Assembly (NCBI RefSeq): GCF_016908415.1
Contig: NZ_JAFBDW010000001.1
Coordinates: 62,001 to 126,000, forward strand
DNA length: 64,000 nucleotides
Reading direction: 5' to 3'
DNA from: Caldicoprobacter guelmensis
GTDB taxonomy: Bacteria > Bacillota > Clostridia > Caldicoprobacterales > Caldicoprobacteraceae
A program made the translations under genes and the position numbers. The notes under the pieces were generated by a model that ran no database searches, was not told the origin of the DNA, and worked only from the letters and a program-made list of their open reading frames with translations. Each line of letters begins with the position of its first letter. Positions within the stretch are counted from its first letter, which is position 1. Shown here in pieces: positions 24,270 to 32,985 of the stretch.

Positions 24270-25521
24270 CTTCACTAGGTCAACAGTTGTTAGAGGAAAG
24301 GGGGGATGCAATATTGCCAGGTACAGGTATTTAGCCAAAAATATGCAGGGTACCACAGCCAGTGGGACGCTGGAGGCTTCTAACAGAAGGGAGGTTTACC
24401 GCCTTCTTAAGGAAAGGGATTATTACCCTATCAAGGTAGAAAAGGTAATTCAGGTCAGAGATATCAAAGACCTCAAGATTTCAAGTAAAATAAATTCAAG
24501 GGATTTGGCGGTGCTTTGCAAGCAGTTTTCCACCATGCTGAAGGCGGGGATCCCGATAGTAAAGTGCCTTGATATACTGTCCAAACAGCTTTCAAACAGG
24601 CTACTGCGAAGTGTATTTGCCGAGATGTACACGGAAGTGCGTTCGGGGAGGAGTTTGAGCGAGAGCCTGGCGGGACGGGGCAAGTATTTTCCCCAACTCT
24701 TTACAAGTATGGTGGAAGCTGGAGAAGCCAGCGGTACCCTGGATGAGGTGCTAGGCAACCTGGCACAGCACTATGAAAAGGAGCACAAGTTAATACAAAA
24801 AGTAAAGAACTCAATGACATACCCTGTTATAGTGCTTGTAGTGGCAGTTGCGGTTGTGTACTTCCTCTTGACTGTGGTGGTTCCCACATTTGTGAGCATA
24901 TTCAGCCGCAGCGGTGCAATGCTTCCCTTGCCTACACGCATGCTTCTCTACTTAAGCGATTTCATGCTCAAGTACGGCATCTTTGTACTGCTGTTTTTGA
25001 TAATGCTGGCTTTTGGATTTTATTTAGCTACCTCCAGGGGGGAGGGGCGCTACAAGTGGCACAAGCTCTTGCTTAGGTTACCCATGGTAAAAACCGTGGT
25101 TGTTCAGTCCATATCAACTCGTTTTTCGGGAACGTTGGGTATACTGCTAAGGACGGGGATACCGCTTGTTACAGCTCTGGAGATAGTCAAAAAAGTGGTT
25201 GGTAATGAAGTGGCCCAGAGAGGTCTACAATACGTGCAAGAGACGGCAAGAAAAGGCGGTGGCATATCGGCCCCGCTTGAGCAACTTAACCTGTTTCCTC
25301 CCATGCTAATTCAGATGGTCAGGATAGGGGAGGAATCGGGTACACTGGATGAAATGCTGCTTAAAACGGCAGAGTTTTATGAAGGAGAGCTGGAGACCAA
25401 TCTCACCAGGCTTACCACCCTGCTGGAGCCCATGGTCATAGTGCTGCTGGGGGGGATTGTGGCATTTATCGTTCTTTCCATAGCCCTGCCCATGTTTGAG
25501 ATGACCAGCTTTGTAGGCTAA
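24259..25521 (+). CDS. pilC: Type IV pilus inner-membrane platform protein PilC
   Basis: Polytopic platform protein of the GspF family that couples the ATPases to pilin assembly. Two T2SF repeats are visible: CKQFSTMLKAGIPIVKCLDIL with VEAGEASGTLDEVL, then RFSGTLGILLRTGIPLVTAL with VRIGEESGTLDEML. Three membrane segments lie at about residues 190-215, 240-262 and 390-412. The listed ATG overlaps pilT by 11 nt. The typical PilC N-terminus (ARYRYLAKN) begins only at codon 20, just after an ATT codon (24313) that has a GGGGGG site 7 nt upstream, so a rare ATT start is possible. Confidence 0.93.
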   Translation: MVNDFTRSTVVRGKGGCNIARYRYLAKNMQGTTASGTLEASNRREVYRLLKERDYYPIKVEKVIQVRDIKDLKISSKINSRDLAVLCKQFSTMLKAGIPIVKCLDILSKQLSNRLLRSVFAEMYTEVRSGRSLSESLAGRGKYFPQLFTSMVEAGEASGTLDEVLGNLAQHYEKEHKLIQKVKNSMTYPVIVLVVAVAVVYFLLTVVVPTFVSIFSRSGAMLPLPTRMLLYLSDFMLKYGIFVLLFLIMLAFGFYLATSRGEGRYKWHKLLLRLPMVKTVVVQSISTRFSGTLGILLRTGIPLVTALEIVKKVVGNEVAQRGLQYVQETARKGGGISAPLEQLNLFPPMLIQMVRIGEESGTLDEMLLKTAEFYEGELETNLTRLTTLLEPMVIVLLGGIVAFIVLSIALPMFEMTSFVG

Positions 25522-25549
25522 AAAATTAAAATGAAAGGAGAGGAGAAAC

Positions 25550-25897
25550 GTGGTGAGAAAATTGGTTAAAAACAAGAAGGGGTTTACGCTAATTGAGCTT
25601 GTGGTGGTAGTGGCGATATTGGGAATACTTACATTGCTCATTGTGCCCAATGTGGTAGGTCGTGTAAATGAAGCCAAAGAAGCTGTAGTGAATGCAAATA
25701 TAAAGGTAATAAACAATGCGATCAAACTGTACTATACTATAGAAGGAAAGTATCCCGATAGTACCAGCTTAGACAACTTGCTAAACGATTTAAGTCCCAA
25801 GTATCTTGATGCTAATGAAATTGACGCGAAAGCCAAAGAACAAATAACGGTTGTTGTTGATCAGAACACTGGAGAAGTAAAGGTTCAAAAAAAATAA
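25550..25897 (+). CDS. Type IV major pilin-like protein
   Basis: A 115-residue prepilin. The class III leader KNKKG is cut by PilD before FTLIELVVVVAILGIL, leaving the conserved glutamate at mature position 5. The hydrophobic helix is followed by a small globular domain. No C-terminal disulfide pair is present. Its position directly after pilC and its short pseudopilin-like form (as in GspG) suit the main pilin subunit, but a minor pilin cannot be excluded. Two adjacent GTG codons (25550, 25553) follow a GGAGAGGAG site; either may start translation. Confidence 0.88.
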   Translation: MVRKLVKNKKGFTLIELVVVVAILGILTLLIVPNVVGRVNEAKEAVVNANIKVINNAIKLYYTIEGKYPDSTSLDNLLNDLSPKYLDANEIDAKAKEQITVVVDQNTGEVKVQKK

Positions 25898-26167
25898 TAA
25901 TTTATAATACACGGTACTTGTTGAGTTTGGGTTTGTTTCAAAAGCTTATCTTGCAAAAGTATGTATATTTGGATGATAGAAGTTAGTTTGCCATCAATTT
26001 AAAGCTATTGATAACGGTATCCCACCAAAGCAGTTACCCATGTTCTTAATTATCAAGTTACAGCAAGAAGACTCTATTCTGTGGGAATAAGGGTAGTATA
26101 AAGTGCTACCAAACTTCTCGCTAAGTCTCTACTCTATAGGTGGATGGTAGTTTACTGAGAGGTTAAC

Positions 26168-26929
26168 ATGGATTTTGTGGTTATAATGTTTGGCCTTGTA
26201 ATAGGCAGTTTCCTCAATGTGTGCATATACAGGATACCTAGGGGTGAGTCGGTGGCCTTTCCGGGCTCCCGGTGCCCTTACTGTGGAGCCCGGCTTAAGG
26301 GTGTTGACCTTATACCTCTCATTAGCTTTTTCCTTCTTAAAGGCAGGTGCAGGTACTGCGGTCAGCCAATATCATGGCGATACCCGGTTGTCGAGATGCT
26401 TTCCGCTTGCCTTATTTGGCTGTTGTACAGGTATTACGGTATAACGTTCACCTGGGCGTATTATGCCCTTATGGTCTGCATCCTCATCGTGGTGTCATTC
26501 ATTGACCTTTCCTATCAAGAAATTCCCAATGGCCTGGTGCTGGCGCTTATGGCTGCTGGGCTTGCGGCCAAAGCGGCAGGTATTGGGATAGGGTTTGTTG
26601 ACGGCCTGTATGGTATGTTGGTCGGAGGAGCGCCACTTGCTCTTATTGCCGTTATTTCAGTTTTGGCCCTACGCAGAGAAGGAATGGGCGGGGGAGATAT
26701 AAAGCTGATGGTGGCCATTGGCTGGTGCTTGGGCTGGCGCTTAACGGCCGTGGCGCTTGTTCTGTCGGTATACATAGGCGGCATGGTATCCCTCATGCTG
26801 TTGGGGCTCAAAGTAAAGAGCAGGGAGGACTACATCCCCTATGGTCCCTTCATAGCTCTTTCAACTGTTATATCCATGATTTGGGGAGAAAGTATGTTGT
26901 ACTGGTATGTAAACACGTTCTGGGGATGA
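26168..26929 (+). CDS. pilD: Prepilin leader peptidase / N-methyltransferase PilD
   Basis: Bifunctional aspartic membrane protease that cleaves and N-methylates prepilins. The cytoplasmic methylase domain has two CxxC pairs (CPYC and CRYC). The two catalytic aspartates lie in FIDLSYQEIPN and GMGGGDIKLM. About seven to eight hydrophobic segments are visible. Length is 253 residues. It lies 270 nt after the pilin gene and 4 nt before the next minor pilin. Confidence 0.94.
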   Translation: MDFVVIMFGLVIGSFLNVCIYRIPRGESVAFPGSRCPYCGARLKGVDLIPLISFFLLKGRCRYCGQPISWRYPVVEMLSACLIWLLYRYYGITFTWAYYALMVCILIVVSFIDLSYQEIPNGLVLALMAAGLAAKAAGIGIGFVDGLYGMLVGGAPLALIAVISVLALRREGMGGGDIKLMVAIGWCLGWRLTAVALVLSVYIGGMVSLMLLGLKVKSREDYIPYGPFIALSTVISMIWGESMLYWYVNTFWG

Positions 26930-26933
26930 GGGT

Positions 26934-27392
26934 ATGAGTAATAGCCGGGGCATCACCCTTATAGAGCTTCTGGTAGTCATTGCCATAATGGGTGTACTAA
27001 TTTCTCTTATCTCTGTCAGTACAGCAACCCCTACAGACAAGAGCATATTGGAATCTGCCGTTAATATGATAGCACAGGATATACGTTTAACTCAGCAGCT
27101 TGCCATATGTAGAGGAGAGACGTATTTCTTTGAAATAAACGTAAAGGAGAATTACTATCGGATAAGATCCAATTTAGCTGGGACGTACAAGATGGAATAT
27201 TTAAATGATGGTATATCAATTTCAATAATCGGCCTTGAAAGCCCTTATACAGGCTCGTACAGTGACTTGAGAGTATTAAGATACACTCCTGCAGGCACTC
27301 CATCCACCACTGGTACTATTACTCTTAAAAAGGGTGGTCTAACCAGGCAGATAACTATTATGGTGGGTACGGGAAGGGTGAGTATCAATTGA
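26934..27392 (+). CDS. Minor pilin, GspH/FimT-like
   Basis: A 152-residue prepilin with leader MSNSRG cut before ITLIELLVVIAIMGVL. The region after the helix (NMIAQDIRLTQQLAICRGETYFFEI) and a beta-rich tail ending in VGTGRVSIN match GspH/FimT pseudopilins. These form part of the tip or priming complex of type IV filaments. The last 4 nt overlap the next gene. Confidence 0.85.
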   Translation: MSNSRGITLIELLVVIAIMGVLISLISVSTATPTDKSILESAVNMIAQDIRLTQQLAICRGETYFFEINVKENYYRIRSNLAGTYKMEYLNDGISISIIGLESPYTGSYSDLRVLRYTPAGTPSTTGTITLKKGGLTRQITIMVGTGRVSIN

Positions 27393-28138
27393 ATTCAAAT
27401 AAAGGCATGACGTTTATAGAGGTCCTTATAGCCGCTGCCCTGGTGGCCATGGTGGCAGGGATTCTGCTCACCGCCTTTGGCTTTTCATTGGTGCATACGA
27501 GAAAAGCAGAGAATGTGTTGTCCTCAACCTTTGTGGCCCAGAGCAAGATGGAGGAACTGCAGGGCATGGATGCTGCAACGGCCTTTGAGGAAGGTAGGGG
27601 TGAAAGGCGGCAGTTTATGGGTAAATACGTGGAGACGATAGTAAAGCCATATTTCAAGGATGACTGCCATACCTTTTATATAATACTGGAAGGTGCATTT
27701 GCTAATATATACGCTGTACCGCCGGACAACAGTGGTGCGTTGCAAATACCAGCCGTTACAGGAAGCCGCAGTATGAGCATATCCATATATAGCAGCGGAT
27801 ATTCCATAAGCTCACCTGGTTATCAAGCGCTGGAAGGGAGTCTGCCTCAGGATCAAAAAGAAGTGATGGTGTTGATAAACGGTGTGAAGTACTCATCCCC
27901 GGCAAATATCACCATAAACGTCTCGGCAGCAGGCCGTATTGTCAGGGCATGGGTGTATGACGCCGGCAACAATGCTGCACGTATATTAGTAAACGGATCA
28001 AATGTGGAGATAAAGCGTTTCAGTGGGTATACATACCGGGACTATTCCATCGTAAAGGTGCAGGTTAGAGTTTACGAGAGAGAAGACGAGCTGCAGCCTT
28101 CTGCCACATTTAGTGGTATACTCCAGCTCAAGAATTAA
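27389..28138 (+). CDS. Minor pilin with class III leader (PilV/GspI-like)
   Basis: A 249-residue prepilin starting with TTG: leader MNSNKG, then MTFIEVLIAAALVAMVAG, with the glutamate at position 5 of the mature form. The large C-terminal domain, rich in serine, glycine and beta structure, is not recognisable beyond the pilin helix. PilV/GspI is assigned by gene order between the GspH-like and PilW-like genes. It overlaps the upstream gene by 4 nt. Confidence 0.8.
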   Translation: MNSNKGMTFIEVLIAAALVAMVAGILLTAFGFSLVHTRKAENVLSSTFVAQSKMEELQGMDAATAFEEGRGERRQFMGKYVETIVKPYFKDDCHTFYIILEGAFANIYAVPPDNSGALQIPAVTGSRSMSISIYSSGYSISSPGYQALEGSLPQDQKEVMVLINGVKYSSPANITINVSAAGRIVRAWVYDAGNNAARILVNGSNVEIKRFSGYTYRDYSIVKVQVRVYEREDELQPSATFSGILQLKN

Positions 28139-28179
28139 ACTGCGAGTTAAGTGGCTGTACAATTGAGAGGGAAGGATTT

Positions 28180-28641
28180 ATGAGTAAGATCGGTAAAAGA
28201 GGATATACCCTGGTCGAGGTCATGATAGCTGTGGCTTTATTGGCGGTAGTGGTGGGGGTGGGCTATGCCATATATGTTATGGGATTCAGGGCATATATCA
28301 TGGCCACCAGGAGGATGGAGGTACAGCAAAACGTGCGGTCAGCCGCCTCTTACATACAGAAGAGGCTCCTTACGGCTGGTGCCGGTGATGTGGAGGAAAG
28401 GTATGTAAACGGACTTAAGACGCTTAAGATAGGGAATGAATGTTTTAACTTAAAGGAGAGCACTTTGCGGGTCAATTTGGACTGCGCTAATCCCACTTCA
28501 ACTCCCAATCCGCTGGCAGAGGGCATAACGTATTTTGATTTCGTTATAGACGGAAAACAAATTAAGGTAGAGCTGGCTGGAGGGCAGGAGGGAGAGGATG
28601 ATTACTTCAAGGTGGAGTTTGAGGTGCTCTTAAGGCGCTAG
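28180..28641 (+). CDS. Minor pilin, PilW/GspJ-like
   Basis: A 153-residue prepilin with leader MSKIGKRG before YTLVEVMIAVALLAVVVGVG. The following VRSAASYIQKRLLTAGAG is the helix-plus-loop found in PilW and GspJ-type pseudopilins. Two cysteines (in NECFNL and LDCANP) could form a disulfide in the globular part. ATG start with GAGAGGGAAGG upstream. Confidence 0.82.
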   Translation: MSKIGKRGYTLVEVMIAVALLAVVVGVGYAIYVMGFRAYIMATRRMEVQQNVRSAASYIQKRLLTAGAGDVEERYVNGLKTLKIGNECFNLKESTLRVNLDCANPTSTPNPLAEGITYFDFVIDGKQIKVELAGGQEGEDDYFKVEFEVLLRR

Positions 28642-28643
28642 AA

Positions 28644-29885
28644 ATGGGGTGTATGAGATTGACCTTGAGTCTAAAAAATGTCTCATCATATCTTCGTAAC
28701 CTTATCAATGTTCACAGTAAGGGGTCTGCCCTTTTGCTGTCGGTATTGATATTGATGATTGTGTTTACGCTGGGGACGGGGCTTTTAGCGGTAACAACTT
28801 CCAATTATATAATGGACCAGGCGGAGCACGACTATCAAGCGGCTTTTTATGCTGCCGAGGCTGGACTTCGTCACCAGATGGAGGCCATGAAGGCCGAAAT
28901 GGACAGGCTTTGCCAGGCAGGAAGCTATACAAATGCATCTGCTTTTTTCAATGACTTCTGGGGGCGAATCCAAAAAAACATCACGTTAAATTTAGATATG
29001 ATTAATAATAAGCCTGTCAAGGCTGTGATAACTACTAGCAGAGTGACTCTTGGCAATGACTTTCAGGAGTACAAAATAGTGTCGGTGGGAAGCGTGGGTA
29101 ACATAAAGCGTACGGTGGAGAGCAAGGTAAGTATAAGATATACATCAACGATGGGGGATACAGCGTCGCTTGCTGAACTTTTTAGTTATGTGATATTTGT
29201 TGATGGTAAAATTAACCAAAAATCAAACGCATCTCGTATAGAGGGCAATATAGGGACGAATGGTACCAGTGGAGATGTAAGAGTTTCAAATCATAGTGGT
29301 AATGTTGAAACGAATTGCGGCCTGGTTTTGCCGAACATTATATTTCCTTCTTTTGAAAAACCAGATGAATCACTGATTGTAAATCAAAACCTAACTATCG
29401 CTGTTCCTGGCAATATAAGATACTCAAGAATAATAGTAGATAAGGGTAAAACATTGACCATTCAACTTGACGGAGATACAATTGTTTATACTGATACACT
29501 TGAAATAGAAAATGGAGCAAACATAAAACTGCAGGGTGAAGGAAGATTGATTTTATACATCAAGAACACTTTTGTAATGGATGGAGGCCTTAACAAAGGC
29601 GGTGACCCTAATGAGTTGATTGTATTCTATGATGGAGAGACTATTGGCGGTGCTAAAAGCAAGTTTGATTTTTACGGGGGCTTGTATGCTCCAAAATTGA
29701 CTTTTAACGTGTCTGGGCAGGTCGACATAAGAGGAAGTGTTGTAGTTAAGGAGATTGAAATTACGGGAAATGGTAATATCGTTTTTAACAAGGTATACGA
29801 TGAAGCAAACCCCATCACCATAGGTGGTGTTGGCACTGGGTCAATAGGATACGGATTTGATATCATCTCGTACAACGAATTATGA
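28644..29885 (+). CDS. PilX-like pilus assembly protein with long beta-rich C-terminal domain
   Basis: A 413-residue protein. After about 27 residues comes GSALLLSVLILMIVFTLGTGLLAV, then DYQAAFYAAEAGLRHQME, the PilX N-terminal helix pattern, which lacks the classic glutamate-5 pilin motif. From about residue 175 a low-complexity beta-rich domain follows (IEGNIGTNGTSGDVRVSNHSG, then repeated short strands such as GDTIVYTDTLEIENGANIKL). It resembles bactofilin or DUF7305-type solenoids. That half is more A-rich at the DNA level than its neighbours. Likely an accessory surface component of the pilus. Confidence 0.78.
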   Translation: MGCMRLTLSLKNVSSYLRNLINVHSKGSALLLSVLILMIVFTLGTGLLAVTTSNYIMDQAEHDYQAAFYAAEAGLRHQMEAMKAEMDRLCQAGSYTNASAFFNDFWGRIQKNITLNLDMINNKPVKAVITTSRVTLGNDFQEYKIVSVGSVGNIKRTVESKVSIRYTSTMGDTASLAELFSYVIFVDGKINQKSNASRIEGNIGTNGTSGDVRVSNHSGNVETNCGLVLPNIIFPSFEKPDESLIVNQNLTIAVPGNIRYSRIIVDKGKTLTIQLDGDTIVYTDTLEIENGANIKLQGEGRLILYIKNTFVMDGGLNKGGDPNELIVFYDGETIGGAKSKFDFYGGLYAPKLTFNVSGQVDIRGSVVVKEIEITGNGNIVFNKVYDEANPITIGGVGTGSIGYGFDIISYNEL

Positions 29886-29915
29886 AATTTCGATTAAAAA
29901 AAAGGAGAATATATC

Positions 29916-30839
29916 ATGAAAAAAATTGCTAACAGCCTCATGGGTATAGATATCGGTTCAGGTTTTATAAAAATGTTGCAGCTATCATATGAAGATGGGA
30001 TCAAAATATCCAGATGGGGTTTGATTGAGACTCCCAAAATAGGGCAAGAGATGGTCACGGTAGATGAAGGAGAAGTGGCCAGGGCAATAAGGGAATGCTA
30101 TAGGCATAACGGTTTTACTACCAAAAGGGTAGCTGTGTGCCTTTCTGACCTATCCATCATTTTCAGGGATATACGGCTTCCTGAGATGAAGGATGAAGAG
30201 ATAAGGGAGAACGTAAAGTTCGAGATGGCAGAGTATTTTTCGATAGACCCCGATAAATACTCCATAACTTACAGGATATTAGGAAGGGAAGAGGACGAGG
30301 GCAGGACGGTGCTGCGCGTGCTGGGTGTAGCGGCTCCACTTGAGCTCATAGCAAAGCACCTGCGGATTATCAAGAAAGCCGGATTAAGGCCAGAATATGT
30401 CGATATCAACGTAAATGCCTATTTGAAGGCGGCAAAGCTTTTAAGTGAGATAGAGGATATATCGAAAAGTCGCGGAGTGTGCATCATGGATTACGGATAC
30501 AGCACATTGACCATATGCGTGTTTGAGAACGGTACGCCTTTTGTCATAAGGACGGTAGACAAAAGCTGGGAAGACGATAATTTTGATGCTGTGGCCGCCA
30601 TCTTGACCCAGGTGATGGATTATTATTACAGTCGAAGCTACACCTGGCGCATAGAGAAGGTGTGGGTAGTCGGAGGTGGCAGCCTTGCCACGGATTTGTG
30701 TCAGTACTTGGAGTTGCAGACGGGTACGGAAGTGAAGAAGGTGACGCCTTCGATACTAAGGATAGAACATGATGATGACCAAGCTTTCCCGGTGGGAATT
30801 TATTTTAAGTGTCTAGGTGCTGCTATAAGAGAGGACTGA
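29916..30839 (+). CDS. pilM: Type IV pilus assembly protein PilM
   Basis: Actin-like cytoplasmic protein that links PilN/PilO to the ATPase ring. ATPase-fold signatures are LMGIDIGSGFIKMLQL at the N-terminus, CIMDYGYSTLTICVF mid-protein and KVWVVGGGSLATDL near the end. Length is 307 residues. ATG with AAAAAAGGAG upstream. It begins the pilM-pilN-pilO run with short spacing. Confidence 0.92.
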   Translation: MKKIANSLMGIDIGSGFIKMLQLSYEDGIKISRWGLIETPKIGQEMVTVDEGEVARAIRECYRHNGFTTKRVAVCLSDLSIIFRDIRLPEMKDEEIRENVKFEMAEYFSIDPDKYSITYRILGREEDEGRTVLRVLGVAAPLELIAKHLRIIKKAGLRPEYVDINVNAYLKAAKLLSEIEDISKSRGVCIMDYGYSTLTICVFENGTPFVIRTVDKSWEDDNFDAVAAILTQVMDYYYSRSYTWRIEKVWVVGGGSLATDLCQYLELQTGTEVKKVTPSILRIEHDDDQAFPVGIYFKCLGAAIRED

Positions 30840-30846
30840 TGTTATC

Positions 30847-31371
30847 ATGAACGATATAAATTTGCTTAAGGATTTTTATCGTCCCCAAAAAACCGCAAAA
30901 GTAGCATCATCTCTGTTGGCAGTAGCTTTGGCTGTCGTTCTATTTTCATATATTGGTATTTTTGTACCCTTAAAGGAAAAACGTGAATTGGCGCTCATGG
31001 TGTCCAATTTTTCGCAGGTAAACGGCGAATATGAGTCACTGGAAAAGAAATACGAGGAACTTTCAAAGCGAGTGGAAGAGCTGAAGCAAAAGGCCAGTGG
31101 TATTACCCCCTTGATATCCGGACAGAGGTGGAGCCGGACATTTGCGCTGATTGAACAGGTAATACCTCAAGGGATAGCCTTGCGCAGCCTTTCATACAAC
31201 GGAGACGCTGTGGTGCTGGAAGGCATCGCATCGGACGATATTGAAATTGCGCGATTTATGGTTTTACTTGGAGGAACGGGTCTGTTTTCAAATATAAGCC
31301 TGAAGAGAATTTATGGCGATCAAGGCGGGCAGGTGTTTCTAATAACCTGTAAGCTCAATTCGTTAGATTAA
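30847..31371 (+). CDS. pilN: Type IV pilus alignment protein PilN
   Basis: A 174-residue bitopic membrane protein. It opens with NDINLLKDFYRP, the PilN peptide that binds PilM, followed by one membrane helix (about residues 21-41), a coiled coil (YESLEKKYEELSKRVEELKQ) and a ferredoxin-like periplasmic-type domain. It lies 7 nt after pilM. Family assignment rests on the INLL motif and gene order. Confidence 0.88.
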   Translation: MNDINLLKDFYRPQKTAKVASSLLAVALAVVLFSYIGIFVPLKEKRELALMVSNFSQVNGEYESLEKKYEELSKRVEELKQKASGITPLISGQRWSRTFALIEQVIPQGIALRSLSYNGDAVVLEGIASDDIEIARFMVLLGGTGLFSNISLKRIYGDQGGQVFLITCKLNSLD

Positions 31372-31401
31372 ATAGAAAGAAGTGGCAGAAGGGTGGTTTG
31401 A

Positions 31402-32016
31402 TTGACACAGCTTACCAATCGCGAAAAGATATTCATCATAATTTTTGTGGCAATATTGATTATATCAGTTTATTATGTATATTTTTACCAACCAGTGGTG
31501 AAGGACATAGAGGCAATGTCGGTGCAGGTGAAGGAGGCTGAGGACCTTCCTATGCTCATCAAATCAAAGAAGGAGCAGCTAACAAATCTACAGCACGAGT
31601 ACCAAGAGCTTTCAACAAAAGTATCAGAAACGCTGGAAAGCTTACAATGGCTTGATGACCACCCAGGTCTGGTAGTACATTTATATGGAATTTTTTCAAC
31701 CCGTTCAAAAAGGGAGCAAATAGAGTTTGGAGATATGGAGCAGCATACCGATTTTTGTGTGATGCCCGTAAACGTAACATTTACTGCCAGCTATGATGAC
31801 TTTAAAGATATACTGGTGCAGCTTGAAAAGTCTCCTTATAAAAACCATATTCAGGCTTTGAATGTACAAGTGCTTGAGGGAGGAAGCGCTGTTAGCGTAA
31901 ACATGTCCCTTAGATTCTATTTTAAACCTGAGCCTGCTCGTGAAAAGTTGAAATATCCATTTGTTGATGAGGGTAAGTACGGCAGAGGCAATCCCTTTCA
32001 ATTTCCCGGTCAATGA
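31402..32016 (+). CDS. pilO: Type IV pilus alignment protein PilO
   Basis: A 204-residue bitopic protein starting with TTG. One membrane helix (IFIIIFVAILIISVYYVYF) is followed by a coiled coil and a PilO-type domain (DFKDILVQLEKSPYKNHIQALNVQ). It partners PilN in the inner-membrane alignment complex. No secretin (pilQ) or pilP follows, as expected in a cell without an outer membrane. Confidence 0.87.
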   Translation: MTQLTNREKIFIIIFVAILIISVYYVYFYQPVVKDIEAMSVQVKEAEDLPMLIKSKKEQLTNLQHEYQELSTKVSETLESLQWLDDHPGLVVHLYGIFSTRSKREQIEFGDMEQHTDFCVMPVNVTFTASYDDFKDILVQLEKSPYKNHIQALNVQVLEGGSAVSVNMSLRFYFKPEPAREKLKYPFVDEGKYGRGNPFQFPGQ

Positions 32017-32135
32017 TGAGGCTTTTCTGGGGAGGTAAATCTAATAAGGGCTTTTATTTATATTACATATGGTCAATTAAAACAAATTTGTAGTATAATT
32101 GTTCCAGCCAAACTGTTTTGAAGGAGATTGAGGCT

Positions 32136-32456
32136 ATGGCGATGAATTTGAAAGAGAACATGAGGCCTAAAAATTACATGGAAGACGTGGTGTTTCATCG
32201 TTTGGATGATATACTTGCTAGCACGGACTGTTGCAGGTGCCAGCGTTGCCGTATGGATATTGCCGCTTATGCGCTGAATCAGCTTCCCTGCAAGTATGTG
32301 GTTACTCATGAAGGGGAAGTGTATTCCAAGCTGCTTGAGCTGCAGCGGCAGTTTGAGACCGACGTCATCATTGCTATCCTTAAGGCCATTGAGGTGGTAA
32401 AGAAAAATCCTCGCCATGATGGGATGCAGTTGCAAGGGGCAAAAGATGAGGAATAA
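32136..32456 (+). CDS. ComFB-family protein
   Basis: A 106-residue late-competence ComFB-family protein: NYMEDVVFHRLDDIL, the cysteine cluster DCCRCQRCRMDIAAYALNQLP and YVVTHEGEVY. The cysteines may bind zinc. ComFB was named from the Bacillus comF operon; some members in other phyla are reported to bind cyclic dinucleotides. The ATG at 32136 was chosen with AAGGAG 9 nt upstream; TTG at 32118 is a longer option. It directly follows the pilMNO genes, so a link to pilus control or DNA uptake is a fair inference. A TATAAT lies at 32094-32099 with a poor -35. Confidence 0.85.
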   Translation: MAMNLKENMRPKNYMEDVVFHRLDDILASTDCCRCQRCRMDIAAYALNQLPCKYVVTHEGEVYSKLLELQRQFETDVIIAILKAIEVVKKNPRHDGMQLQGAKDEE

Positions 32457-32985
32457 ATACAATAACATCATATTGATCGGATTTATGGGGGTAGGCAAGA
32501 CCACGGTGGGCAAGCTGCTGGCGCAGCGCCTGGGGTATCGTTTTGTTGACGCTGACCAGGTTATTGAGGAGGAGACGGGGCTTTCGATACCTGAGATCTT
32601 CTCAAGATATGGAGAAGGATATTTCCGTCAGCTGGAAAGGCAGGCTATCCGACGGATTTTTATCCATTCCGGCATTGTCCTTGCAACCGGTGGTGGGGCT
32701 GTGATGGATCCCGCCAATTTTTCATTTTTGATGGAAAATGGGTGCGTAGTTGCCCTGGATGCAAGCGAGGAGACCCTGTGGGAAAGGCTTAAATCTTGCA
32801 AGGACCGACCCATGCTTTACTCTGAGAATCCAAGGGAGAAGATGAGGGCTTTGCTTGAGATGAGACGCCCTGTATATTACAAAGCACATTTTGTGGTGCG
32901 TGTGGACGGCAAATCGCCAAAAGAGGTGGCAGATGAGATTATCGCTATGCTAGAGGTGGAGGGAGGAGATGGCGATAAAAAATGA
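32446..32985 (+). CDS. aroK: Shikimate kinase
   Basis: Phosphorylates shikimate at O3. Walker A is GFMGVGKTTVGKLLA, the substrate aspartate is in VDADQVIE, the GGG loop is ATGGGAVMD, and RRPVYYKAH forms the adenine/LID end. Length 179 residues from the ATG at 32446, which has AAGGGG 6 nt upstream and overlaps the end of the ComFB gene by 11 nt; a longer frame to 32416 is unsupported. Confidence 0.94.
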   Translation: MRNKYNNIILIGFMGVGKTTVGKLLAQRLGYRFVDADQVIEEETGLSIPEIFSRYGEGYFRQLERQAIRRIFIHSGIVLATGGGAVMDPANFSFLMENGCVVALDASEETLWERLKSCKDRPMLYSENPREKMRALLEMRRPVYYKAHFVVRVDGKSPKEVADEIIAMLEVEGGDGDKK

